From an uncultured Bradyrhizobium sp. (lineage in GTDB: Bacteria > Pseudomonadota > Alphaproteobacteria > Rhizobiales > Xanthobacteraceae): DNA of 64,000 nucleotides. A program made the position numbers and the translations under genes. Where the stretch lies: assembly GCF_936928535.1 (NCBI RefSeq), contig NZ_CAKZHY010000164.1:37809-101808 (forward strand). Reading direction: 5' to 3'. Each line of letters begins with the position of its first letter. The stretch's first letter is position 1. Below, piece by piece: positions 18,401 through 26,561 of this stretch. The notes beneath the pieces were generated by a model. The model had not been told where the DNA came from. It did no database searches and saw only the letters and a program-made list of their open reading frames with translations.

Positions 18401-19950
18401 CCGACCTTCCCCCACAGCCACTTCGCCACCGCATCTGGCGAGGAATTCGCGTCGTTGCCGCTGGCGCGCAGGTTTGCCTCGCGCATGGTGGTGATGTCGA
18501 TCTTGCCGAGCAACGGGCTCAGTGCCGCCTTGAGCCGCTCGTCGCCGGCGCGCTTCGGCGCCAGCAGCAGGATGGCGTCATAGGGCGGGATCGCCTGCTT
18601 GGGATCGTCGAGCGCCACCAGGTTATATTTGGCGATCAGGCCGTCGCTGGTGTAGCCAGCGATCACGTCGACCTCGCCGCTCGCCACGGCCGCATACATG
18701 AAGTCCGGCTGCATCTGGCGCTGCGCGCTGAACTGAAGACCATAGGCCTTCTGCAGAGCCGCCCATTCCGGTCGCGAGAAGAACTCGTAGTCGCCGGCGA
18801 TCGACATCGTCGAGGAATGCGCGGCGAGATCGGCGATGGTGTGGATGCCAAGCGCGTCGGCGCGCTTCTTCGGCATCACCAGCGCATAGGCATTCTCGAA
18901 GCCGAGCTCGCCGAGCAGGGTGATGTTGTCCTTGGCGAGCGCCGTCTTCAACTCCGTCACCAGCTCGGCGCGCGGCTTGATGTCGGTGCGGTGCAACTGA
19001 TTGGCCCAGAGCGTGCCGGAATAATCGACATAGAGATCGATATCCCCGGCCTTCAACGCCCCGAAGATCACGCTAGAGCCGAGGCCTGACCGTGCGGTCG
19101 CTTGGAGGCCGGCCGCCTGGAGGCGGTCGCGAAGCAGGGCGGAGAGCACATATTGCTCGGCAAAGGTTTTTGCGCCGACCACATAACCGGCCGACGAACG
19201 CCCCATCGTCGGCACCAGCGTCGCCACAACCAGCGCCGCAATCCCGGTTGCGCCGAGCGCCGTCGACAGGCGGCCGCGCTGCCGTAGCCCGCTCTCGATC
19301 AGGCCCAGCAGTTGATCGACGGCAAGCGCGAGTAGGGCTGAGGCGACGCAGCCAAACAGCACGAACACCCAGTTTTGGGTCTGCAGCCCGGCAAAGATGT
19401 AATTGCCGAGGCTGGTCTGTCCGATCGGGGTTGACAGCGTCGCGGTACCGATCACCCACACCGCGGCGGTGCGGATGCCGGCCATGATCACCGGCAGCGC
19501 CAGCGGCAGCTCGACCATGACGAGCGATTGCCGCGCCGTCATGCCGACGCCCTTGGCGGCTTCGATCAATGCGGGATCGATGCCGTTCAGTCCGGTGATC
19601 CCGTTGCGCAGCACCGGCAGCATCGAATAGAGCGCCAGCGCCAGCATCGCCGGCAGGAAGCCGAACGCCGAGAATGAGACGCCGAACCACGCGAGCGTCA
19701 CCGAGGCCACGAACAGCAACAGCGGATAGAACAATGCGAGCAGCGCCAGCCCCGGCACGGTCTGCACGATGCTGGCGAGGGCGAGCAGGACGGCGCGCGG
19801 CGCGGGACGGTTGCGCGTCAGGATCGCGAGCGGCAGGCTGACAACGAGGCCAAGCGTGAGCGCGGCGAGGCTCACCCGCACATGATTGCCGAGATAGTCG
19901 GGCAAATGCGACAGCGCCTCGCCCCAGCGCGGATCGTCGAAGAGGCTCAT
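18391..19950 (-). CDS. Osmoprotectant ABC transporter, fused permease and binding protein
   Basis: A 519-residue fusion. Residues about 1-240 form the permease: VRVSLAALTLGLVVSLPLAI, then the EAA loop around LIEAAKGVGMTARQSLVMVE, and TLSTPIGQTSLGNYIFAGLQ. From about 255 the OpuAC-type glycine-betaine/choline-binding domain begins (VVGAKTFAEQYVLSALL), continuing with DLYVDYSGTLW and VIAGYTSDGLI. OpuB/ProX-like permease-receptor fusions are known in this family. It overlaps the upstream ATPase gene by 4 nt. Likely uptake of a quaternary-amine compatible solute; the exact ligand is unknown. Confidence 0.9.
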   Translation of the reverse strand: MSLFDDPRWGEALSHLPDYLGNHVRVSLAALTLGLVVSLPLAILTRNRPAPRAVLLALASIVQTVPGLALLALFYPLLLFVASVTLAWFGVSFSAFGFLPAMLALALYSMLPVLRNGITGLNGIDPALIEAAKGVGMTARQSLVMVELPLALPVIMAGIRTAAVWVIGTATLSTPIGQTSLGNYIFAGLQTQNWVFVLFGCVASALLALAVDQLLGLIESGLRQRGRLSTALGATGIAALVVATLVPTMGRSSAGYVVGAKTFAEQYVLSALLRDRLQAAGLQATARSGLGSSVIFGALKAGDIDLYVDYSGTLWANQLHRTDIKPRAELVTELKTALAKDNITLLGELGFENAYALVMPKKRADALGIHTIADLAAHSSTMSIAGDYEFFSRPEWAALQKAYGLQFSAQRQMQPDFMYAAVASGEVDVIAGYTSDGLIAKYNLVALDDPKQAIPPYDAILLLAPKRAGDERLKAALSPLLGKIDITTMREANLRASGNDANSSPDAVAKWLWGKVGGR

Positions 19951-20729
19951 GCCGCACCGCCCTGGGGCAGCAGCGCGTTCAGCCGTTCGATCTGGCGCCG
20001 CGGCGTGCGCAGCAATTCCAGCACATAGGCGTCGTTGCTCGCTGACAGCTCCGCCGGCGTACCCTGGGCGAGCAGCCTTCCGCCGCGCATCACCGCGATC
20101 CGATCGGCGAGCAAAATCGCCTCCGTCACGTCGTGCGTGATCATCACGGTGGTCAGGCCGAGCTTGCTGTGCAACTGGCGAAAATCCTCGCCGAGAGCGT
20201 CGCGCGTGAGGGGATCGAGCGCGCCGAACGGCTCGTCCATCAGCATGATGCGGGGCTTGGCTGCCAGGGCCCGCGCTACGCCAACGCGCTGGCGTTGGCC
20301 GCCCGAGAGCGCTTCCGGCAGCCGGTCGCGATGGGCGGCACGGTCGAGCTGCATCAGCGCGATCAACTCGTCGACGCGCCCAGCAATCTCGGCTGCCGGC
20401 GCGCCGAGCAGCTTCGGCGTAATCCCGATATTGTCGGCGACGCTCAAATGCGGAAACAGCCCGCCGCTCTGGAAGACGTAGCCGATCCGGCGCCGCAGCG
20501 CGACCGGCTCGATGTCTTGCACGTTTCCGCCCTCGATCGTGATGGTGCCGCCGTCGGCCTCGATCAGCCGGTTGGCGAGCCGCAGCAGCGTCGTCTTGCC
20601 GGAGCCCGAGCCGCCGACGACGGCCAGAAACTCGCCTTCGGCGATGTCGAGCGAGACATCGTCGACGGCCCGGAGGGGGCCGAAGCTCTTGGTGACGTTT
20701 CGGTAGCTGATCGCCGGCTTGGAAGGCAT
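19947..20729 (-). CDS. Osmoprotectant ABC transporter, ATP-binding protein
   Basis: A 260-residue ATPase: Walker A GGSGSGKTT, signature ALSGGQRQRVG, Walker B IMLMDEPFGALDP and H-loop MITHDVTEA, the usual order for OpuBA/ProV-type proteins. The C-terminal CBS domains of long ProV proteins are absent. Its stop overlaps the start of the fused permease-receptor gene (ATGA). Confidence 0.92.
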   Translation of the reverse strand: MPSKPAISYRNVTKSFGPLRAVDDVSLDIAEGEFLAVVGGSGSGKTTLLRLANRLIEADGGTITIEGGNVQDIEPVALRRRIGYVFQSGGLFPHLSVADNIGITPKLLGAPAAEIAGRVDELIALMQLDRAAHRDRLPEALSGGQRQRVGVARALAAKPRIMLMDEPFGALDPLTRDALGEDFRQLHSKLGLTTVMITHDVTEAILLADRIAVMRGGRLLAQGTPAELSASNDAYVLELLRTPRRQIERLNALLPQGGAA

Positions 20730-20753
20730 CGCGGGTGGGCTCGCTGTTCTCTT

Positions 20754-20774
20754 ACCCTCCCCTCCGGGGAGGGT
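20754..20774. repeat. Short hairpin between divergent ABC operons
   Basis: ACCCTCCCC (20754-20762), loop TCC, GGGGAGGGT (20766-20774). It sits between two divergent ATPase genes and resembles the ACCCTCCCC-type repeat also seen near 41349-41377. It may be a dispersed repeat rather than an operator. Confidence 0.5.
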
Positions 20775-20870
20775 GAAAGCAAGGCCGACCCATGCCTAGC
20801 ACGCTTGGCGGCTTGATTGAACTTGGTCGCGCGAGCGGCTAAGGCATCAAGCAAAGTTCGGAGGAAAGAC

Positions 20871-21689
20871 ATGACAACGCCCGACGCAGTGGCGCTGGAG
20901 GATGCCAAGGTTGCGTTCCGGCTGGGGGACGGGCGGGTCTATACGGCGGTGGAGAAGGCCCATCTGACGATCGCGCAGGGCGAGTTCGTCGCCATTGTCG
21001 GGCCGACCGGCTGCGGAAAATCGACGCTGCTCAACGTCGCCGCCGGCCTGTTGAGGCCTGCCGCCGGCAGCGTCAGGATTTTTGATCGGCCGCTCGCGGG
21101 GTTGAACCGGGATGCCGGCTATCTGTTCCAGGCCGACGCGCTGTTCCCCTGGAAGACCGCGCTCGACAACGTTGCCATCGGCCTCGAGATCAGGGGCACC
21201 CCGCGTGCCGAGGCGCTGCCCCAGGCGCAGAAATGGCTGACCTCCGTGGGCCTCGGCGCCTTTGCGGGCCGCTATCCCCACATGCTCTCAGGCGGCCAGC
21301 GCAAGCGCGTGGCGCTGGCCCAGGTCCTGATCCGGGATCCCAAAATCCTCTTGATGGACGAGCCGTTCGGGCCCCTCGATGCGCAGACGCGGCAAGTCAT
21401 GGGCAATCTGCTGCTCGATCTCTGGAACGCTGACCGCAAGGCCGTGCTGTTCGTGACCCACGATCTCGAAGAGGCCATCGCGCTCGCCGACCGCGTCGTG
21501 ATCATGTCCGCGGGGCCGTCCTCGCGCATCATCGGTGACTGGCGTGTCACGCTCGCGCGCCCGCGCGACATTTTCGAGGTGCGGATGGACAAGGAGTTCC
21601 ATGCGCTGCATCGCGAGATCTGGAGCGTGCTCAAGGACGAGGTGATGAAGGGCTACGCGCAATCCACCCATGCGGCGGAGGCGGTCTGA
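20871..21689 (+). CDS. Nitrate/sulfonate-type ABC transporter, ATP-binding protein
   Basis: A 272-residue ATPase of the SsuB/TauB/NrtD type: Walker A GPTGCGKST, signature MLSGGQRKRVA, Walker B ILLMDEPFGPLDA and H-loop FVTHDLEEA. GGAGGAAAGAC precedes the ATG. The next gene, a permease, starts on the stop codon (TGATG). No binding protein lies directly with them; the nearest fitting one is at 26562. Confidence 0.92.
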   Translation: MTTPDAVALEDAKVAFRLGDGRVYTAVEKAHLTIAQGEFVAIVGPTGCGKSTLLNVAAGLLRPAAGSVRIFDRPLAGLNRDAGYLFQADALFPWKTALDNVAIGLEIRGTPRAEALPQAQKWLTSVGLGAFAGRYPHMLSGGQRKRVALAQVLIRDPKILLMDEPFGPLDAQTRQVMGNLLLDLWNADRKAVLFVTHDLEEAIALADRVVIMSAGPSSRIIGDWRVTLARPRDIFEVRMDKEFHALHREIWSVLKDEVMKGYAQSTHAAEAV

Positions 21690-22474
21690 TGTCGCGCGTC
21701 TCGCTGCTTGCGCTGCAAGTTCTGGTTGCGATCGTCTGCATCGCGCTGTGGCAGCTGTTTTCGAGCGTTCCTGTGTTCGGCAAGATCCTGCTGCCGCCGT
21801 TCTTCTTCTCCAATCCGGTCGACGTATTCAGCCAGATCGTGAAGTGGTTCGTGAGCGGCGTGATCTGGAAGCACCTGGCAATCACGCTCTGGGAATCGAT
21901 TCTCGCCTTCGTGATCGGCTCGCTTAGCGGCGTCCTGGTCGGTTTCTGGTTTGCGCGGCAGCCGCTCGTTGCCGCGGTGTTCGATCCCTACGTCAAGATG
22001 GCCAATGCGCTGCCGCGCGTGGTGCTGGCGCCGATCTTCGCGCTGTGGCTGGGCCTCGGCATCTGGTCCAAGGTCGCGCTCGGCGTGACGCTCGTGTTCT
22101 TCATTGTGTTCTTCAATGTCTACCAGGGCGTCAAGGAAGTCAGCCGCACGGTGCTCGACAATGGCCGCATGCTCGGCATGAGCGAGGGGCAGTTGATGCG
22201 GCATGTGTATTGGCCGTCGGCGCTGTCGTGGATGTTCTCCTCGCTGCACACGTCAGTGGGTTTTGCCGTGGTCGGCGCGGTCGTCGGCGAATATCTGGGA
22301 TCGGCGGCTGGCCTGGGCTATCTCATTCAGCAGGCCGAGGGCGTGTTCGACGTTGCCGGCGTGTTCGCCGGCATGTTCGTGCTGTCGGCCTTCGTCATCC
22401 TGATCGATTTTGGAGTGACGCTGGTGGAGCGGCGCCTGCTGGTTTGGCGGCCGACCGCGGACGGGCGCGGCTAG
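21689..22474 (+). CDS. Nitrate/sulfonate-type ABC transporter, permease
   Basis: A 261-residue membrane protein with the SsuC/TauC layout: N-terminal helix, long loop, then helices with SLSGVLVGFWFARQPLV, NALPRVVLAPIFALWLGLG and the EAA-like loop VYQGVKEVSRTVLDNGRMLG. Translationally coupled to the ATPase gene. Substrate cannot be told from the permease. Confidence 0.9.
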   Translation: MSRVSLLALQVLVAIVCIALWQLFSSVPVFGKILLPPFFFSNPVDVFSQIVKWFVSGVIWKHLAITLWESILAFVIGSLSGVLVGFWFARQPLVAAVFDPYVKMANALPRVVLAPIFALWLGLGIWSKVALGVTLVFFIVFFNVYQGVKEVSRTVLDNGRMLGMSEGQLMRHVYWPSALSWMFSSLHTSVGFAVVGAVVGEYLGSAAGLGYLIQQAEGVFDVAGVFAGMFVLSAFVILIDFGVTLVERRLLVWRPTADGRG

Positions 22475-22514
22475 GCTGCCTTACTGCCGCTGACTTTTAT
22501 GTGATCGAGCGGTC

Positions 22515-22539
22515 GGAATAGAATGCGCGCCCACGCGTC
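22515..22539 (+). promoter_or_regulatory. Candidate ECF-type promoter
   Basis: GGAATA (22515-22520), a 15-nt spacer and CGTC (22536-22539), close to the GGAAY-N16-CGTY form of many ECF promoters, 35 nt before the DUF305 gene that opens an ECF sigma cassette. A single motif match; autoregulation is inference. Confidence 0.3.
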
Positions 22540-22574
22540 AAATCCCCATGCAACGACCCGCATGGGAGTTTTCG

Positions 22575-23102
22575 ATGTCACCCCTACAGTTTCGCCGCGG
22601 ACTGACAGCGCTAGCAGGCAGATGTCGATGGTCCAGGCCCGGCCTCGGCACGGTGCTCATTGCTGCGCGCATTCTGGTCGCGTTTGCGTTGCCTCCGCTC
22701 GTGTTCGCGCATGAAGCCCATCCGCCGGCTGCGTCGAGTGCCGAAGAACGGGCGTTCCTGGAAGAAAACGAAGGCGCCATGACGAAGATGATGAACGACA
22801 TGACGCTCAAGCCCACCGGCGATAGCGATCGTGACTTCGTCGCAATGATGAACCCGCATCATCAGGGCGCGATCGACATGGCGGTGATCGAACTTCGCTA
22901 TGGCAAGAACGAGCAGCTGAAGCGCATCGCCCAGGAAATCATCGTCGACCAGATGCAGGAGATCGCGGCCATGAAGCTCGCCATCGGCGAGCCGGCCACG
23001 GACACCACGCCTGCTCCGACCCAGTCGCCACCCACTCCCGTCGCAGCCGCTCATCATCATCCGGGCCTGCAGACGGACATGTCCAGCGAAATGAAGAAGT
23101 AG
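22575..23102 (+). CDS. DUF305-family protein
   Basis: A 175-residue protein: a hydrophobic N-terminal segment (LIAARILVAFALPPLVFAHE) then a helical DUF305-type domain with NPHHQGAIDMAVIELRYG and repeated Met/His residues, and a C-terminal tail with AAAHHHPGLQ. DUF305 proteins are exported four-helix proteins of uncertain function that are sometimes linked to metals. Start taken at MSPLQF, 7 nt after GGGAG; the upstream ATG 22548 lacks one. It opens a run with a beta-propeller, an ECF sigma and an anti-sigma gene. Confidence 0.8.
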   Translation: MSPLQFRRGLTALAGRCRWSRPGLGTVLIAARILVAFALPPLVFAHEAHPPAASSAEERAFLEENEGAMTKMMNDMTLKPTGDSDRDFVAMMNPHHQGAIDMAVIELRYGKNEQLKRIAQEIIVDQMQEIAAMKLAIGEPATDTTPAPTQSPPTPVAAAHHHPGLQTDMSSEMKK

Positions 23103-23111
23103 GAGCCGCAG

Positions 23112-24581
23112 ATGATCACGTCACGAAGCAACATGATCAAGAGCATTTTCCTGATGGCGACCATGCTCGCTACCGGCTCTGCTTCATGGGCCGGACAGGC
23201 ACCAGGCGCGCTGTCCGCTCCCGATATTCCGGTTAGCCACCACGATCGCGTTTACGCTGCGGAACAGTTCTCGAATACGGTCTCGGTCACGGACCCCGTT
23301 GACAACAAGCTGCTTGGCCTGATCCGGCTGGGCGACCCGCAGCCCGGTAATTTCAGCCCGCTGTACAAGGGGCAGGTGCTTGTGCATGGCATGGGCTTCG
23401 CGCCCGACCACAGGACGCTTGCCGTGGTGTCAATCGGTTCGAATTCGGTGACGTTCATCGATACCGCGACCAACGCGGTCAAGCACACGACCTATGTCGG
23501 TCGCTCTCCGCACGAGGCATTCTACACCCCCGACGGCAAGGAGGTCTGGGTTACCGTCCGCGGTGAGAACTACATCTCCGTCATCGATGCAAAGAGCTTC
23601 GCGGAGAAGAGCCGTATCACCACCCCGAACGGGCCGGGCATGCAGATTTTTTCGGCCGACGGCAAGTACGGCTACATCTGCTCATCGTTCAATCCTGAGA
23701 CCGACGTCGTCTCAGTCGCCGACCACAGGATCGTCGCCAAGGTGAAGCAGGAGAGCCCGTTTTGTCCGAACATTGCGGCGACGCCGGATGGAAATCAGGT
23801 GTGGTTCACCCTGAAAGACGTCGGCCGCACCCAGGTGTTCAACGCGAAGCCGCCGTTCAATCTCATCACGACGATCGACACCGGCCCGATCACCAACCAC
23901 GTCAACTTCGCGCATACGCCCAGGGGGACGTTCGCTTACGTGACGGTCGGTGGCTTGAACCTCGTAAAGGTATTCCGCACCGACGATTTCTCGCAGGTTG
24001 CGGCGATCCCGGTCGGCAATCTACCGCATGGCGTCTGGCCATCCGGCGACGGTACGCGGATTTACGTCGGGCTTGAGAACGCCGACGCTCTCGCGGCGAT
24101 CGACACCGCGACCAACAGCCTCGTCACGAATGTCCCGGTTGGCCAGGCACCGCAGGCGATCGCCTATGTTCCAAACGCGGCGCCAAATCCGGACGACCGT
24201 CAGAACCTGCAGCCACTCGGCGTTGCCGGCCAGGTCGCTCATCTCTCGCTCACGTCGAAGGACGGTGCAAAGGACGGCAAGGCGCCCACCAGCGTGTCGC
24301 TGTTCGATCAGGGGCTGATCCAGATCCTGCAGGCTTCGGTCACGGGACTTGAGCCCAAGCAGAAATATGTGCTTGCGCTGGCGGAGCGGGGTGACGGGAG
24401 TGGCCACCTGCAGCCGCTGGCGGCGTTCATGACCAATCCGGCCGGATCGGCTATCGTCAACGCCGCTGGCCCGATCCGGCAGATCGTCGACCAGCCGTCT
24501 ACTGCAGCCAAGCGTTATTTGGTGATTGCCGCCGGCGACGCTGCGATGCCCGGCGAGGCGGTCCAGATCGAGGCGCAATGA
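23112..24581 (+). CDS. Secreted YncE/YVTN-type beta-propeller protein
   Basis: A 489-residue exported protein with a signal peptide (FLMATMLATGSASWA) and repeating YVTN-style blades: AEQFSNTVSVTDPVDNKLLG, NSVTFIDTATNAVK, SPHEAFYTPDGKEVWVTVRG, PHGVWPSGDGTRIYVGLENA and VGQAPQAIAYVP. Residues about 375-489 form a separate C-terminal domain without blade motifs. It follows the DUF305 gene by 9 nt and precedes the sigma gene by 40 nt. Propellers of this kind bind proteins or ligands; it may be a periplasmic sensor or effector of the ECF system. Confidence 0.82.
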   Translation: MITSRSNMIKSIFLMATMLATGSASWAGQAPGALSAPDIPVSHHDRVYAAEQFSNTVSVTDPVDNKLLGLIRLGDPQPGNFSPLYKGQVLVHGMGFAPDHRTLAVVSIGSNSVTFIDTATNAVKHTTYVGRSPHEAFYTPDGKEVWVTVRGENYISVIDAKSFAEKSRITTPNGPGMQIFSADGKYGYICSSFNPETDVVSVADHRIVAKVKQESPFCPNIAATPDGNQVWFTLKDVGRTQVFNAKPPFNLITTIDTGPITNHVNFAHTPRGTFAYVTVGGLNLVKVFRTDDFSQVAAIPVGNLPHGVWPSGDGTRIYVGLENADALAAIDTATNSLVTNVPVGQAPQAIAYVPNAAPNPDDRQNLQPLGVAGQVAHLSLTSKDGAKDGKAPTSVSLFDQGLIQILQASVTGLEPKQKYVLALAERGDGSGHLQPLAAFMTNPAGSAIVNAAGPIRQIVDQPSTAAKRYLVIAAGDAAMPGEAVQIEAQ

Positions 24582-24621
24582 CTTCGGCCAGGACAGCATC
24601 AGAAAGCTGGCGGAGCGCCTC

Positions 24622-25140
24622 ATGAAGGACATGCTGGTTCAGGTCGAACCACTGATCCCCGCGCTCCGTCGCTATGCGCGCGCCCTCGTGCGCGACCGCT
24701 CGGCGGCTGACGATTTGGTCCAGGACTGTCTGGAACGCGCCGTCAGCCGCTGGCATCAGCGGCGCGACGGCAGCGTGCGCGCCTGGCTGTTCACCATCCT
24801 CCACAATCTGGCGGTCTCCCAATTTCGCCAGACAATAGCGCGAGGCAGGCATATGCCGATCGACGATGCCGGCGAGCAGGAGCTTGTCAGCGCGGCAGCG
24901 CAGGAGCAGAGGCTGATCTATCAGGATGTCCTGAGCAAACTTGCCAAACTCCCCGAAGAGCAGCGGGCCGTGCTGTTGCTCGTGGCTGTCGAAGATCTTT
25001 CCTACGCGGACGCTGCGGCAGTTCTCAACGTCCCGATCGGTACGGTAATGTCACGACTGTCGCGCGCGCGGGAGAGGCTGCAGCAGGAGATGGACAGCGT
25101 TGCACCGGGAAATGTCGTGGCATTGCGGAGCTTGAAATGA
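24622..25140 (+). CDS. ECF-type RNA polymerase sigma factor
   Basis: A 172-residue ECF sigma factor. Region 2 is RYARALVRDRSAADDLVQDC, followed by RAWLFTILHNLAVS, and region 4 includes LPEEQRAVLLLVAVEDLSYA and IGTVMSRLSRARERL. No region 3. GGAG precedes the ATG. The next gene, an anti-sigma factor, overlaps by 4 nt (ATGA), the usual arrangement for a sigma/anti-sigma pair. Confidence 0.95.
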   Translation: MKDMLVQVEPLIPALRRYARALVRDRSAADDLVQDCLERAVSRWHQRRDGSVRAWLFTILHNLAVSQFRQTIARGRHMPIDDAGEQELVSAAAQEQRLIYQDVLSKLAKLPEEQRAVLLLVAVEDLSYADAAAVLNVPIGTVMSRLSRARERLQQEMDSVAPGNVVALRSLK

Positions 25141-25910
25141 ACCAGCGGCCGATCACAGAAGACGATCTGCACGCCTATGTGGACCAGGTGCTCGAGCCCG
25201 AGCGCCGCGCGGAGGTCGCATCCTATCTGGACCATCACCCCGACGTCGCCGGGCGCGTCGCGGCTTTCGCCACCCAGCGCGAGCAGTTGCGGGGCGCGTT
25301 GGCGTCAATCGCCGACGAGCCATTGCCGGCGGAGCTGAACCTGTTGCATATCATCGAGGGCCGGAAACGGCGTCCGCGATGGGCGTGGGGCATGATCGCA
25401 GCCATGCTGCTCCTCGGCCTCGGCGGTCTCGGCGGCTGGACCACGCGCAGCCTGCTGCAGGATGGTTCGAACGGACTGTCCTCGTTGGCCCAGGAGGCCG
25501 CCTACTCCTATAGCGTCTTTGCACCCGATCGCGTGCGGCCGGTCGAGATCAAAGCATCTAATAGCGCAGAGCTCACGCAATGGGTCTCCAACCGGCTGAA
25601 GCAGCCTATCAAGGTGCCAGATCTCTCGGCGTCGGGTTATCGGCTGATGGGCGGTCGGCTGGTTCCGACGTCGCGTGGCCCGGCGGCGATGTTCATGTAC
25701 GATGACGATCGCGGCGACCGTCTCGTGGTGCTGACGCGTCCTATGAGCAACCCCAATCTGGCGACGCCGATGATGCCGCAATCGACCGGCGATGTCGCGG
25801 GTTTGGTGTGGGCGGAGGGCGGCATGGGTTACACGCTCGTCGGCCAGCTTCCGGGCGACGTCCTCAAGCCGATCGCAAACGAGATCCGTAAGCAGGCGCG
25901 CCCTATCTAG
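25137..25910 (+). CDS. Membrane anti-sigma factor
   Basis: A 257-residue protein with a cytoplasmic N-terminal helical part (DLHAYVDQVLEPERRAEVAS), one transmembrane helix (about 82-103, WGMIAAMLLLGLGGLGGW) and a periplasmic domain of about 150 residues. The N-terminus looks like the anti-sigma domain of rhizobial ECF partners, but the zinc-binding HxxxCxxC cysteines are absent, so it is a non-zinc type. It would hold the upstream ECF sigma factor inactive until an envelope signal arrives. Confidence 0.88.
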   Translation: MNQRPITEDDLHAYVDQVLEPERRAEVASYLDHHPDVAGRVAAFATQREQLRGALASIADEPLPAELNLLHIIEGRKRRPRWAWGMIAAMLLLGLGGLGGWTTRSLLQDGSNGLSSLAQEAAYSYSVFAPDRVRPVEIKASNSAELTQWVSNRLKQPIKVPDLSASGYRLMGGRLVPTSRGPAAMFMYDDDRGDRLVVLTRPMSNPNLATPMMPQSTGDVAGLVWAEGGMGYTLVGQLPGDVLKPIANEIRKQARPI

Positions 25911-25975
25911 TACCGGAATCGACGGGTCCTTACGACCGTGCGAGCCGGACGCTCAACCTCGCTCAGCTTTCGGCC

Positions 25976-26425
25976 TCAATCCAGCAATCTGACGTCGTCG
26001 GGCGCCTGCGGCGACGTCTTGATCGCGATCGCCTTGACCTGGCCGCTGATCGGCTTGGTGCCACCATGCGGCGTGCCCTTGGGGATGATGACGAGGTCGC
26101 CCGGCTTCACCGTCACCTCCTTGTCGCCGAGCCAGATCGTCCCTGTGCCATCGAGAATGTACTGGATCTCGTTGGTGTTGGGATGCAGATGCTTTGGCAC
26201 GTTGCCGACCTGGATCGACACAGTCGAGCCATCCGCGGTCATGAACGTCTTCGAGCGGTATCCAATCTGGTTGGCGGGGCCCAGTGCATCTCCTTCCATC
26301 TCGCCGGTATGGATGATCTGCGCGGTGATGTTTTCGGCGGCGAGCGCCGGCCCGAGTAAATAGGTCGCGCCGCATCCGGCGACGAAGGCGGCGGCGATCG
26401 ACAGCCCGGTAACAAGGCGATTCAT
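25976..26425 (-). CDS. Exported cupin-domain protein
   Basis: A 149-residue protein with an N-terminal signal or anchor (VTGLSIAAAFVAGCGATYLL) and a single cupin domain: HLHPNTNEIQYILDGTGTIW supplies the first metal-ligand motif and PGDLVIIPKGTPHGG the second. It is convergent with the anti-sigma gene and divergent from the binding protein. A link to the ECF cassette is likely from location only. Activity unknown. Confidence 0.85.
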   Translation of the reverse strand: MNRLVTGLSIAAAFVAGCGATYLLGPALAAENITAQIIHTGEMEGDALGPANQIGYRSKTFMTADGSTVSIQVGNVPKHLHPNTNEIQYILDGTGTIWLGDKEVTVKPGDLVIIPKGTPHGGTKPISGQVKAIAIKTSPQAPDDVRLLD

Positions 26426-26561
26426 GGATGATCGTCCCCATCAGAAATGTTGTTGTGGGCGCATGCCATTTCGCCAAAAGGCTGATGGCCAGTGCACTTG
26501 GGCGTCCTTCTCAAGCCAGCCCTGCTGCTCTATGGTGCCGCCAGCCGAATGGAGGAAACCA

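Noticed and set aside
18310..19089. Plus-strand ORF (259 aa) over the transporter
   Set aside because: Antisense of the fused osmoprotectant permease-receptor gene; no domain.
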